Under the pieces are notes generated by a model, which made no database searches, was not told where the DNA came from, and saw only the letters and a program-made list of their open reading frames with translations. 64,000 bases of DNA from Bacteroidales bacterium (GTDB lineage: Bacteria > Bacteroidota > Bacteroidia > Bacteroidales > TTA-H9), in the NCBI GenBank assembly GCA_028689615.1, contig JAQVCV010000005.1:1-64000 (forward strand). Direction: 5' to 3'. Positions 20,114 to 30,700 of this stretch are shown here, in pieces. Position 1 is the stretch's first letter, and each line of letters begins with the position of its first letter. The translations under genes and the position numbers were made by a program.

Positions 20114-20259
20114 TTTTACTAACAAATAGCACTTAAACGCGCTGCCACTCCCGAACACTTTCGGGAAAACTCCAGCGACGTAGCCAGCAAACTCCCGATA
20201 ACTATTAGCTATCGGGAGGCAGCAGCGTCCCGAGCATTCGGGATAAGTGAGTGTTGTGA
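20114..20259. other. attC-like site 2 (family with internal CCCGA hairpins)
   Basis: Inverse core TTTTACTAAC (20114-20123); aacaaatagcacttaaacgcgctgcc pairs with ggcagcagcg..taagtgagtgtt; core GTTGTGAG at 20253. Confidence 0.6.
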
Positions 20260-20281
20260 GCCAGCGGCAAGCATTATTTCA

Positions 20282-20684
20282 GTTCAGTGAGCAACGTTTT
20301 TGTCGGTTTTGGGATGATTTCAGTAGAAGATGAACCTCTGACGATACTTTTTGGTCGGGCAAAGCATGGCAGTAGCAATCCCCCTTATCGATGGCAACTT
20401 TGTATCCCGAATCGGATGCAGCCTAATACCTTTCATAAGGAATAATGTCTTTAAGGATTTCGAGATATTCACTAAATTTGCAAGCAAGAAGGGTGCTCCT
20501 CGCTCAACATGCCATAGCAATAATACTTTGGCCGGTGGTGCGGAAGCTTCCGCTTTTGGATTTTGAGTTCATCGTGTTAAAATTTAAATAGTTAAATGAA
20601 AATTTATACGACAAACGGTTGTTTTTGTGCCACCATGGCCTCTGGTGGTGAGTCAAGGATGTATTCGACTGACTACCGGAGGTT
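20282..20684. repeat. Recurring ORF-poor cassette element, copy 1
   Basis: gagcaacgtttttgtcggttttgggatgatttcagtagaagatgaacctctgacg...gagttcatcgtgttaaaatttaaatagttaaatgaaaattta...; copies at 31601 and 35318. Confidence 0.85.
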
Positions 20685-20819
20685 TAGTTCAACATTTTGT
20701 ATAAGTAATGGCAGGCGATGTGGTAAATTTTAAAGTTAGTATCCAACTCAAACTGTGTAGCGGTTTGACACGGAAGATGCCCGCAATCTGCCACTACTCA
20801 TACACGTGACCGTTGGCAA
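20685..20819. other. attC-like site 3
   Basis: Inverse core TAGTTCAAC (20685-20693); arms gtataagtaatggcag (20699-20714) / ctgccactactcatac (20788-20803), 14/16; core GTTGGCAAC at 20812. Confidence 0.6.
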
Positions 20820-21112
20820 CAAGTGTAAAAAAGACAGACCAACAGACAGATACGATAGTGATAAATTGAAACAAGAAAGAATTTAGCTTTATGACAGGAC
20901 AGTGCAGACATGATGGAATTTATTTTGTTTTTTTCTTCCCTCCCGCAAAAAAAGAAGAAAACCACACCCACATTGCACACATTGGCAAAGCCCCACGAGC
21001 CAACGCTAAAACCAAAGCTTGCAAAAGAGCTGCAATTTTGCTTACACACCCGTGCTAATTTGTTACTTTTGAGTTTTTAAAAAAGGACTGACTAAAAAGA
21101 AAATTTTAAAAC

Positions 21113-23353
21113 ATGAGTTTAAATACACAATCGCTAAAACCTTTAATTGATTTTATATATTCAGTTGCTGACCAGATTCTAATAAACACTTACGAACCAA
21201 GCAAATACAAAGACGTTATCCTTCCAATGACAGTTATTCGACGATTGGATGCTGTTTTGGAACCGACCAAAGACAAGGTATTAGAATCGCATGAAAAATA
21301 TAAAGGCAAATTAAACGACCTAACTGCAATTCTGACAAGCAAACTAAACGGCAGCGGACAGGCATTTTACAATACTTCGCCATACACACTAAAAAAATTG
21401 CTGGATGACCCGAAAAACCTGCGAAGCAATTTTGAAAACTTCATAAATGGATTTTCCAATAATGTTCAGGACATTATTTCAAAATTCAAGTTTAGGAATG
21501 AACTTGAAACCCTGGAAGAAGCAGGAAAACTATTTTCAACAATTGAAAAGTTTGTTTCGCCAAAAATTGATTTACGACCAGAAAGCTTGCCACCATTGGC
21601 AATGGGTTATGTTTTTGAAGATTTACTGCGTAGATTTAATGAAGCCACAAATGCGGAAGCCGGACGACACTTCACGCCTCGTGAAATTATCGACCTTATG
21701 ACGCATGTTTTGTTTTTGCCAGTAAAAGAAGAAATTCAAACGGGGACTTTTTTGATTTATGACCCTTGCGCAGGTTCGGGTGCGATGCTCACTGAATCAA
21801 AAAAATATATCACAGACGAAGAGGGAGAAATAAAATCAAAAGCCACTATTCATCTTTACGGGCAAGAAAACACGCCAACAATTTATGCTATTTCAAAATC
21901 GGACATGTTGCTGAAAGGTGAAGACCCTGAGAAAATTAGGTATGGCAGCACATTGAGCCAATATGGTTTTTCAAAGGATTTACGTTTCGATTTTATGCTT
22001 ACCAATCCACCTTACGGTACAAGCTGGGCAGACGATAAAAAAGCTTTGAGTATCGGCGACAAAGGGAAAATAATTGACCCTCGTTTTCAAATTAAAAAAG
22101 GTTATTTCAGCGAACCTGCGGTAACGCGAGTGAATGACGGTCAGTTGATGTTTGTTTTGCACATGTTGAGCAAAATGAAAGAAACGGAACAAGGCAGTCG
22201 CATTGCTTCAGTTCATAATGGTTCGGCTTTGTTTACAGGCGATGCAGGGCAAGGCGAAAGTGAAATACGCAAACACATTATTGAAAGCGATATGCTGGAA
22301 GCAATCATCGCTTTGCCCAATGACATTTTTTATAACACCGGCATTCCGACTTATATTTTTGTAATGACCAACCGGAAGCCGGAAAACAGAAAAGGCAAAA
22401 TACAACTCATCAATGCCAACGGGGAACAATTCTTTGTAAAAGAAAAGAAATCATTGGGCAGTAAACGCAACAAACTTGATTCATCCAATATAAACGATAT
22501 TACCAAACTGTATCTTGATTTTAAAGAAACCGAGTTCAGCAAGTTGTTTGACAACAACGAGTTTGGTTATGCCCAAATCGTTGTTCACCGACCTTTGCGT
22601 TTAATGGTTCAGTTTACCGCTAAAAAAGTGGCATCGCTTCGTTTTGTTTCAAACAATCCGGCTTTGCGGGAAGAAGTTTACAAAGAATTTGGAAACGAAG
22701 TTTACAACAAAAAATCTACCGCAAACCAAGAACAATGGTTACTCAATTACTTCATGCAGGAAAATGAAGATGAAGAAGGCGAAGACAGCGATACTGAAAT
22801 CTCGATTGCATCATTGCCAAAGAAAAAACAAAAAATTGTAAAACAACTTTTGGATACCACTGTTTGGCAACGCGACCTTGATTTGATGAACAATGCCAAA
22901 AAATTAGCAGAAAACTTTAGCGATAAACTCTTTAACGATTATAACCTCTTTGATGAACTGTTAACCGCAGCCTTAAAAAAGGAAAACCTGAAATTTGCAG
23001 CCAAAGACAAAAAAGACCTTTTGAGTGCAATAAGCTGGACTGACCCAAAAGCCGAAGCCGTAATTAAGAAAAAACACAAAGACGGAAGCATTGAATATGT
23101 AAGCGACCCGTCATTGAAAGATTCGGAAAACATTCCGTTGAAAGAAGATATACAGGAGTTTTTTGAACGGGAAGTAATTCCATTTGCCTACGATGCCTGG
23201 TGGAACAAAGACGAAACTCGCATTGGCTACGAAATCAACTTCAACAAGTATTTTTACAAATACACTCCTCCGCGAAGCAAAGAAGCCATTGCCGCCGACC
23301 TGTTTACCATTGAACAGGAAACCGAAAATCTGTTAAAAGAAATTGTGGGATGA
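21113..23353 (+). CDS. hsdM: type I restriction-modification system, M subunit
   Basis: AGRHFTPREIIDLMTHVL; IYDPCAGSGAML; MLTNPPYGTSW. Confidence 0.95.
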   Translation: MSLNTQSLKPLIDFIYSVADQILINTYEPSKYKDVILPMTVIRRLDAVLEPTKDKVLESHEKYKGKLNDLTAILTSKLNGSGQAFYNTSPYTLKKLLDDPKNLRSNFENFINGFSNNVQDIISKFKFRNELETLEEAGKLFSTIEKFVSPKIDLRPESLPPLAMGYVFEDLLRRFNEATNAEAGRHFTPREIIDLMTHVLFLPVKEEIQTGTFLIYDPCAGSGAMLTESKKYITDEEGEIKSKATIHLYGQENTPTIYAISKSDMLLKGEDPEKIRYGSTLSQYGFSKDLRFDFMLTNPPYGTSWADDKKALSIGDKGKIIDPRFQIKKGYFSEPAVTRVNDGQLMFVLHMLSKMKETEQGSRIASVHNGSALFTGDAGQGESEIRKHIIESDMLEAIIALPNDIFYNTGIPTYIFVMTNRKPENRKGKIQLINANGEQFFVKEKKSLGSKRNKLDSSNINDITKLYLDFKETEFSKLFDNNEFGYAQIVVHRPLRLMVQFTAKKVASLRFVSNNPALREEVYKEFGNEVYNKKSTANQEQWLLNYFMQENEDEEGEDSDTEISIASLPKKKQKIVKQLLDTTVWQRDLDLMNNAKKLAENFSDKLFNDYNLFDELLTAALKKENLKFAAKDKKDLLSAISWTDPKAEAVIKKKHKDGSIEYVSDPSLKDSENIPLKEDIQEFFEREVIPFAYDAWWNKDETRIGYEINFNKYFYKYTPPRSKEAIAADLFTIEQETENLLKEIVG

Positions 23354-24693
23354 TTGCAATGGAAGTAAAATATAAAAAAACAGGAATCGACTGGATGCCG
23401 ATAGTTCCGGAACATTGGGATATTGTTCGGTTAAAATGGGTATTAAAAAATGGAGAAGGTATTAAAATTGGACCGTTTGGTAGTTCTTTAAAGCTTCAAG
23501 ACCTTGACAATAATGGGATTCGTGTTTATGGTCAAGAAAATGTAATTAAGGATGATTTTAGTTTGGGTAAACGGTTTTTATCAAAAGAAAAATTTGAAGA
23601 ATTATCAGTTTACGAAGTTTTTCCTCAAGATATTTTAGTTACAATGATGGGAACAACTGGTAAATGCAAATTAGTTCCAGATGATGCAGAAAAGGGTATT
23701 ATGGATTCTCATTTAATTCGACTCAGGGCAAATGATAAAATAAGACCTGAATTCCTGTCAATACTAATTAACGACTCTAAGCAATTGAAATATCAGATGA
23801 GTATTGATAGTAAAGGGTCAATTATGAGTGGACTTAATTCCAAAATAGTTAAAAATCTTTTACTGCCGTTGCCATCAATTAACGACCAGGATTTGATTTT
23901 AAAAAAAATAAAAACAGAATCCGCCCAAATCAGCCGCTTTCTCCAGAGTAAGCAAAGCTTCATTGAACTGCTCAAAGAACAGCGGCAAAGTATTATTACC
24001 CATGCAGTAACCAAAGGAATTGATGAAAATGTGAAGATGAAAGAAACAGGGATTGATTGGATGCCTGAAGTGCCGGAGCATTGGGAAGTTAGAAAAATTC
24101 GCAGGATATTTAATGGTATTTCAAGTGGCACTACACCCGAAAGTGGCAATTTAAAATATTATGAAAATGGGTATGTAAATTGGATAAATACGGGTGATTT
24201 GAATGATAACACCTTAACTGGATGTAAATATAAAGTGACTAAAAAAGCTTTGGATGATTATCCCACCTTGAAGATTTACCCTTCAGGAGCAGTGCTGGTT
24301 GCAATGTATGGTGCTACAATTGGAAAAGTTTCTTTATTAGAAATAGAAGGTTGCACAAATCAAGCTTGTTGTGCTTTGTATGATAGTGATATTTATTCGA
24401 AAGAGTTTTCACTTTATTCCATACTTGCTTCAAAAGATGCACTAATAAGAGAAAGTTATGGGGGCGGTCAACCCAATATTAGCCAAGATGTTATCAAGAG
24501 ATTCAAACTTCCTGTTCCGCCTACTGAAGAGCAAAAGCAAATTGTAGAATTTATCAAATCCGAAACCCGCACTTTAGATATTGCCATCAACAAAGCCGAA
24601 CGGGAAATAGAATTGATGAAAGAATACCGGGAAGCAATGATAGCTGAGGCGGTTACGGGGAAAAAAATTGTAAATTCGCATATTTCAGGATAA
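23350..24693 (+). CDS. hsdS: type I restriction-modification system, S subunit
   Basis: Two TRD halves each starting TGIDWMPxVPEHW; overlaps hsdM stop. Confidence 0.92.
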   Translation: MIAMEVKYKKTGIDWMPIVPEHWDIVRLKWVLKNGEGIKIGPFGSSLKLQDLDNNGIRVYGQENVIKDDFSLGKRFLSKEKFEELSVYEVFPQDILVTMMGTTGKCKLVPDDAEKGIMDSHLIRLRANDKIRPEFLSILINDSKQLKYQMSIDSKGSIMSGLNSKIVKNLLLPLPSINDQDLILKKIKTESAQISRFLQSKQSFIELLKEQRQSIITHAVTKGIDENVKMKETGIDWMPEVPEHWEVRKIRRIFNGISSGTTPESGNLKYYENGYVNWINTGDLNDNTLTGCKYKVTKKALDDYPTLKIYPSGAVLVAMYGATIGKVSLLEIEGCTNQACCALYDSDIYSKEFSLYSILASKDALIRESYGGGQPNISQDVIKRFKLPVPPTEEQKQIVEFIKSETRTLDIAINKAEREIELMKEYREAMIAEAVTGKKIVNSHISG

Positions 24694-24697
24694 AATT

Positions 24698-25828
24698 ATG
24701 CAAGACGAAAATAATAACATAGTAAGTGAACTTCAGGTTGAATACGAAGATGTAAGTAGCGGAGTCTTAATGGAAAAGCCCTTCAATCCTTCGAAAATTG
24801 ATATTACAACAAAGCACCTTACCATCGACTTGTTGATTAAACGTTTGAAAGCCGACCCCATTGAAATAGATTTAGCACCGGCATTTCAGCGTAAAGGCGA
24901 TTTATGGGACGACCAGAAACAAAGCCAGTTAATTGAATCATTGTTAATCAAATTTCCATTACCAGCTTTTTACTTTGATGGTTCCGATAATAACAAATGG
25001 TTGGTGGTTGACGGATTACAACGGTTAAGTTCACTACGGAATTTTGTCATTCTAAAAAAACTCAAACTTCAGGGACTGGAATTTCTAAACAAACTGGAAG
25101 GCAATAGTTTTGATGATTTACCCCGTAATCTTCAGCGTCAGATTGAAGAAGCTCAAATAACGGCTTACATCATCAATCCCGGTACACCTGAAGAAGTTAA
25201 ATTCAACATTTTCAAACGCATCAACACCGGCGGATTAATTCTGAACTCGCAGGAAATCCGTCACGCACTGAACCAGGGTATTTCAGCGACCTTTGTCGCC
25301 GAGTTAGCCGAATTAAAAGCGTTTAAAGATGCTACGGAAAATGCTATCAACCCTAACCGGATGATGGACAGGGAATTTGTAACAAGGTTTATTGCATTCT
25401 ATTTGTATCCATATACCGACTACAATCCGGATTTGGATACTTACATGAACAAAGCAATGAGCGATATAAAAAGGTTGACTGTTCAGCAAAGGGAAAAAAT
25501 AAAGTCTGATTTTACCAAATCGATGAAGTTGGCAAAAAAGATTTTTAATAACTGGGCTTTCAGAAAATCTGATAAATATCCCGATAAAAGAAAACCAATA
25601 AATAAAGCACTCTTTGAAGTATGGAGTGTTTTGTTAGCGAAGTTAGACGATGCCAGCAGGGAAAAATTAGAAAATAACAAAACCATTTTGTTTGAGAAAG
25701 CGGTAAATCTTACCAAAGATGATTCGGTATTTTTTGACAGCATAACTACTTCAACCGGTAATAAATCATGTGTGCTTGACCGGTTTACAAAAATTGACAG
25801 AATAATAAAAGAAACATTGCAGCAATGA
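24698..25828 (+). CDS. DUF262 (GmrS-N/ParB-like) domain protein, restriction-linked ORF
   Basis: FQRKGDLWDDQKQSQLIESLLIKFPLPAFYFDG...WLVVDGLQRLSSL; FKRINTGGLILNSQEIRHA. Confidence 0.85.
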   Translation: MQDENNNIVSELQVEYEDVSSGVLMEKPFNPSKIDITTKHLTIDLLIKRLKADPIEIDLAPAFQRKGDLWDDQKQSQLIESLLIKFPLPAFYFDGSDNNKWLVVDGLQRLSSLRNFVILKKLKLQGLEFLNKLEGNSFDDLPRNLQRQIEEAQITAYIINPGTPEEVKFNIFKRINTGGLILNSQEIRHALNQGISATFVAELAELKAFKDATENAINPNRMMDREFVTRFIAFYLYPYTDYNPDLDTYMNKAMSDIKRLTVQQREKIKSDFTKSMKLAKKIFNNWAFRKSDKYPDKRKPINKALFEVWSVLLAKLDDASREKLENNKTILFEKAVNLTKDDSVFFDSITTSTGNKSCVLDRFTKIDRIIKETLQQ

Positions 25829-26922
25829 TATCACATATTGAAATACAAAATTTCAAGTCCTTAAAAAAGGTTTCCGTCAGCCAAAAAAACCTTAACCTTT
25901 TAATGGGGCTAAATGGTATGGGTAAAAGTTCCTTTATTCAAGTGCTATTGCTCTTAATGCAAAGCGACAAATTGGAACAACGCATTCTTGACCTTAATGG
26001 TTTTTTGGTTCAAATTGGACAAGGCAGAGATGCACTGTATCAATTCGCACAGGAAGAAAAAATTGTATTTGAGTTAATATTTGAAGGACAACCAAAATAC
26101 AATTGGAAATTTGCCTACCAAAAGGATAAAGAAAAGCTTAATGCTGAGAATGGTTATACAAAAGACCAGATGAATTTCTTTAGAAAAGCCACCAAACGGT
26201 TTCAATACATAAGTGCTGAACGCATTGGTCCAAAAGACATCTATGAAGCTTCGAGTGTTGTGGTTGCCGATAAAAAACAACTTGGATTACTGGGGGAATA
26301 TGCCGCATATTACATCAATGTTTTCGGACAAGAATATGAGGTTTTGGAAAAACTCAGACATTCAGAAGCAAAAGCAACCAATTTACTTGCTCAGATAAAT
26401 GCCTGGATGAACGAAATCTCACCTGGCATTTCCTTAAATACTAAATATGTCCCTGAAGTAAACAAAGTAATTCTGGATTACCAGTTTGACTTGATAAATG
26501 ATAGAACCAATTCTTTCCGCCCGAAAAACGTGGGTTTTGGGATTTCTTATGTTTTGCCTATTGTATTGGCTTTGCTGACAGCAGAGGAAGGAAAAATAAT
26601 TGTGATTGAAAACCCGGAATCGCATATTCATCCAAGAGGACAGGCTGAGTTAGGGAAGCTCATTTCTTTAGCCGCCAGCGTAGGTGCACAATTATTTGTT
26701 GAAACCCACAGCGACCATATTTTAAACGGAATCAGGGTGGCAGTTAAAGACAGCCAAATTGATAGGAATAAAGTGAATGTTATGTTCTTTGATAAGATTA
26801 CTACAGAGAAAGAACAATTCTCCAAGGTAAAGCAAATTAAGATTGATAAAAATGGAGAACTTAACGAGTATCCAAAACACTTTTTAGACGAATGGAGTAA
26901 TCAATTAATTAAACTTGTTTAA
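25825..26922 (+). CDS. AAA family ATPase, DUF3696-type
   Basis: Walker A GLNGMGKSS; Walker B/ABC-like VIENPESHIHPRGQAELGKL; ETHSDHILNGIR; C-term DKNGELNEYPKHFLDEW. Confidence 0.85.
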   Translation: MISHIEIQNFKSLKKVSVSQKNLNLLMGLNGMGKSSFIQVLLLLMQSDKLEQRILDLNGFLVQIGQGRDALYQFAQEEKIVFELIFEGQPKYNWKFAYQKDKEKLNAENGYTKDQMNFFRKATKRFQYISAERIGPKDIYEASSVVVADKKQLGLLGEYAAYYINVFGQEYEVLEKLRHSEAKATNLLAQINAWMNEISPGISLNTKYVPEVNKVILDYQFDLINDRTNSFRPKNVGFGISYVLPIVLALLTAEEGKIIVIENPESHIHPRGQAELGKLISLAASVGAQLFVETHSDHILNGIRVAVKDSQIDRNKVNVMFFDKITTEKEQFSKVKQIKIDKNGELNEYPKHFLDEWSNQLIKLV

Positions 26923-26927
26923 AGAGT

Positions 26928-27785
26928 ATGGAGCTTATTTGTAATGAATTATCATTTATTCCATTAGCGGAAAATGGACATATTGCAGAAGAAAGGTTTA
27001 AGACCATTATTCAATCCTTTCGCGAATCTAAATCAAGATACAATTTTACTCATATTCGCTTTCCTAAAAGTTATTCAGCCTTGCAAATCACAGCAACTCA
27101 AACACTTTTTGAATGGATTTCAACATTATCCAATCCAACGTTGAAAGCTGCGATTTTAACTTTATTCAGACCCCCTTATACAGATGACCTGGAAGAATCG
27201 GAGATGGATACTTTTTTTGAAAGTAATTACTCAATTACAAGCGAAGAAGCACCGGAAAGAAATTCACCGGTAGGTTTGCCGGTTGCCTTTATTAAATCCG
27301 TTCCCTGTATTAGTTTTGATTCGCATGATTTCTGGAAAAAAAGGAAAATAGAAATCAGCAAAACAAATGGAAACAGACTTGAAAATGCTGATTTTTTTAC
27401 TTACAATATTTGCTTGCCTACCGATTTGAATACACCAGAGTTGAATGAATGGGCTGAAAATTGTTTTCCTGAATACATTAATACGACTGAACTTCTCACA
27501 AAATATCTCAGCTATAGAAAATACGAAGTAATTTTCTCTGAAAGTTTTCTGCAACAGTTCTTTGAATGGAAAAAAACGGATATGGATTCATTCAAATATC
27601 TTCTTTTGCTTATGAAAGATGTGGAACTTCATCCATTTACAGGGGGAAGGGGGCAAACAGAAAATTTAAGGAACAGAGGAAAGGAAGCATCGAAAAGAAT
27701 TAATATCAATGATAGATTAAGTTATACTGTTATAAATAATGTTGTAACATTTATAGCCTGTAAAGGACATTACGAATTCCATTAA
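26928..27785 (+). CDS. unknown N-terminal domain fused to C-terminal YoeB/Txe-like toxin domain
   Basis: C-terminal FFEWKKTDMDSFKYLLLLMKDVELHPFTGGRGQTENLRNRGKEASKRININDRLSYTVINNVVTFIACKGHYEFH resembles YoeB DPFxGxGKPExL..SRRINxxHRLVYxV...ACRxHY. Confidence 0.65.
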   Translation: MELICNELSFIPLAENGHIAEERFKTIIQSFRESKSRYNFTHIRFPKSYSALQITATQTLFEWISTLSNPTLKAAILTLFRPPYTDDLEESEMDTFFESNYSITSEEAPERNSPVGLPVAFIKSVPCISFDSHDFWKKRKIEISKTNGNRLENADFFTYNICLPTDLNTPELNEWAENCFPEYINTTELLTKYLSYRKYEVIFSESFLQQFFEWKKTDMDSFKYLLLLMKDVELHPFTGGRGQTENLRNRGKEASKRININDRLSYTVINNVVTFIACKGHYEFH

Positions 27786-27787
27786 AA

Positions 27788-30700
27788 ATGACAACCGACA
27801 CCACAGAAAAAGGATTGGAAGCCCATATAACCCAATATTTGTGTTTGGTGAATGGATTTGAAGAACGCCACTTTAGCCAATACAACCGAACCGATTGTTT
27901 TGATGAAGAACTGCTTTTTAAGTTTCTGGAAGCAACCCAACCTAAGGAGGTGGCTAAACTTAAAAAATCGCATGGCAGCAATTACAGGCAGCGCGTAAAA
28001 TATTTGATAAATCGTAAAATAAAAGACGAAACTGTTGTAAATGAAAAGTGTCTTGGGGGTGTTATAAATTTATTGCGTACCGATGTAACAGACGGAAACA
28101 CGGGAATAAAACTTAAATTGTTTTACGACAAACCGGTTTCTAACTTGAACCGAAAAGATGCTGAACAGTATGAGAAGAATATCTTTTCGGTAATCCGTCA
28201 GGTGCATTATAGCACACAAAATGAGAAATCGCTTGACTTGGTTGTTTTTATCAATGGAATTCCGGTAATCACGTTCGAACTAAAAAACGAATTAACCAAA
28301 CAGAATGTAAAAGATGCCATCAAACAATACAAAACCACTCGCGACCAACGGGAAGAATTGTTTCGGCTGGCTCGTTGCCTGGTTCACTTTGCAGTGGACA
28401 CAGAACAAGTTTGGATGTGTACTCATTTGAGAGGCGACAACTCGTTTTTCTTACCCTTCAACAAAGGCAACAATAACGGAGCAGGAAATCCTCCTTCTAG
28501 TGGCATCAAAACCGAATACCTCTGGAAAGAAATTTTAACCAAAGAAAGCATAACGAACATCATTCAGAACTATGTTCAACTGATAGAAGAAGAATCGGAA
28601 AAAATATTGCCCGACGGAAAAATCAAAAAAGAGAAAATTAAAAAGATGATTTTCCCGCGCTATCATCAATTGGATGCGGTTCGTAACCTGCTGGCAAATG
28701 CGAAGGAAAACGGAGCAGGAAAACGCTATTTGATTCAACATTCGGCAGGTTCGGGAAAAAGTAATTCAATAAGTTGGTTAGCACATCAATTGGTTGGCTT
28801 ATTCGATAAAACAAATACTACAGCAGTTTTCGACTCAATCATTGTGGTAACTGACAGAATTGTTCTCGATTCGCAAATTCAAAGCAATATTAAGCAGTTT
28901 GAACAAGTAAAAGGTTTAGTAGAACATATTGATAAAGGCTCAAAGCATTTAAAAGAAGCTTTGGAAGAAGGCAAGAAAATTATCATCTCCACCATTCAGA
29001 AATTTCCGCACATCGTTGAAGAAATCGGGATGTTGCCGTCAAGTAAATTTGCCATTATAATTGACGAAGCACATAGCAGTTTTAGCGGACAAATGGCGAG
29101 AAAATTAAATGAATCACTTTCAAAACTAAATCTTGATTCAGCTACCAAGAAGGAAATTGACGATGAAATGGAGGAAGTTCTGAATAACTTGGAAAATGAA
29201 GAAACAGAAGACAATATTTCATCAGAAGATTTAATTAGAATCGTTGTAAAATCCAGAAAACTCCTGTCCAATGCAAGTTATTTTGCATTTACTGCTACAC
29301 CAAAACCAAAGACCCTTGAATTGTTCGGTATAAAATACCATGACGGAGAAAAAGAAAAATTCCGGGCATTCCATCTATATTCAATGAAACAAGCCATTGA
29401 AGAACATTTTATTGAGGATGTACTAAAATATTATACGACATATAAAGCCAGTTTTGGACTGCTGAAAAAGATTGAGGATGACCCACTCTTCGATAAAAAG
29501 AAAGCACAAAAAAAATTACGGGTGTATGTTGAAAACCATCAACTGAACATTGCAAGAAAAACGGCGGTAATGGTTGACCATTTTTTAGATGCAGTGATTC
29601 GGAAAAAGAAAATAAATGGTCTGGCAAAAGCGATGGTTGTTACAAGCAGCCGCAGAAATGCTGTGAAATACAAACATGCTTTCGATAAATATTTGAAAGA
29701 AAATGGCATCCCATACAGTGCGATTGTTGCATTTTCAGGTGAAATTGATGGAGAGACAGAGATGTCCTTAAATGGTTTCTCCAGTGCTTTGATACCGGAT
29801 GAATTCAAGAAGGTTAATAACAGATTCCTGATTGTTGCTAATAAATACCAAACCGGTTTTGACCAACCACTTTTACATACAATGTATGTTGACAAAAAAT
29901 TAGGGGGTGTAAGTGCCGTTCAAACACTTAGCCGTCTAAACAGAACCGCTTCCGGTAAAAGTGACACATTTGTTTTAGACTTTGCCAATTCAACCGATGA
30001 AATTAAAGATTCGTTTGAGCCTTATTATGAAACAACAATTTTAGGCGAAGCAACAGACCCAAATAAATTGTTCGACTTGCAAAATGCCCTTGATAATTTT
30101 AATATTTATACAAATGCCCAAGTTCAGGTGTTTTCGGATAAAATTGTTCAAAATTTTTCTGTTGACCAGTTACATAGTATTTTAGATGAAGCAGCCAATG
30201 TTTTCAAGATTACCCTTGATGAGAATTCGCAAGAAGATTTCAGGACAAAATGCAAGTCATACGTTCGTTTATATGTGTTTTTAGCTCAAATTGTGCCATT
30301 TACAAATCCTTATCTTGAAAGACTTTATATTTTTCTGAACCATCTGCAAAATAAAATTCAACGGGAACAGGGAGAAGACCTTGCACAAGGTATTTTAGAT
30401 GCAATCGACCTGGACAGTTATCGTTTACAAAAACAAGGAGAATTTAAAATATCCTTACAGCAAGGTGAAGAATTGTTGCCTTCGTCCGAAATGGGTGGCG
30501 GAGTTTCAGAAACTGAATTGGAATTACTTTCCAACATTGTAAAAGCATTTAACGACCGTTTTGGAACTCGATTTACCAACGAAGACAAAGTACGTAAAAT
30601 GGCTGCGGACTTAATGCAAGACGTTAAAGATGACAAAGCTGCGATGGACAACATTAATGCTTCCTTAAATAAAAACGATATCCAAAATGCTCAAATCACA

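Noticed and set aside
20351-20566. 71-aa ORF conserved in three places as a protein-coding gene
   Set aside because: Conservation is at the DNA level over the whole element, including outside the ORF; coding status cannot be shown from this window.
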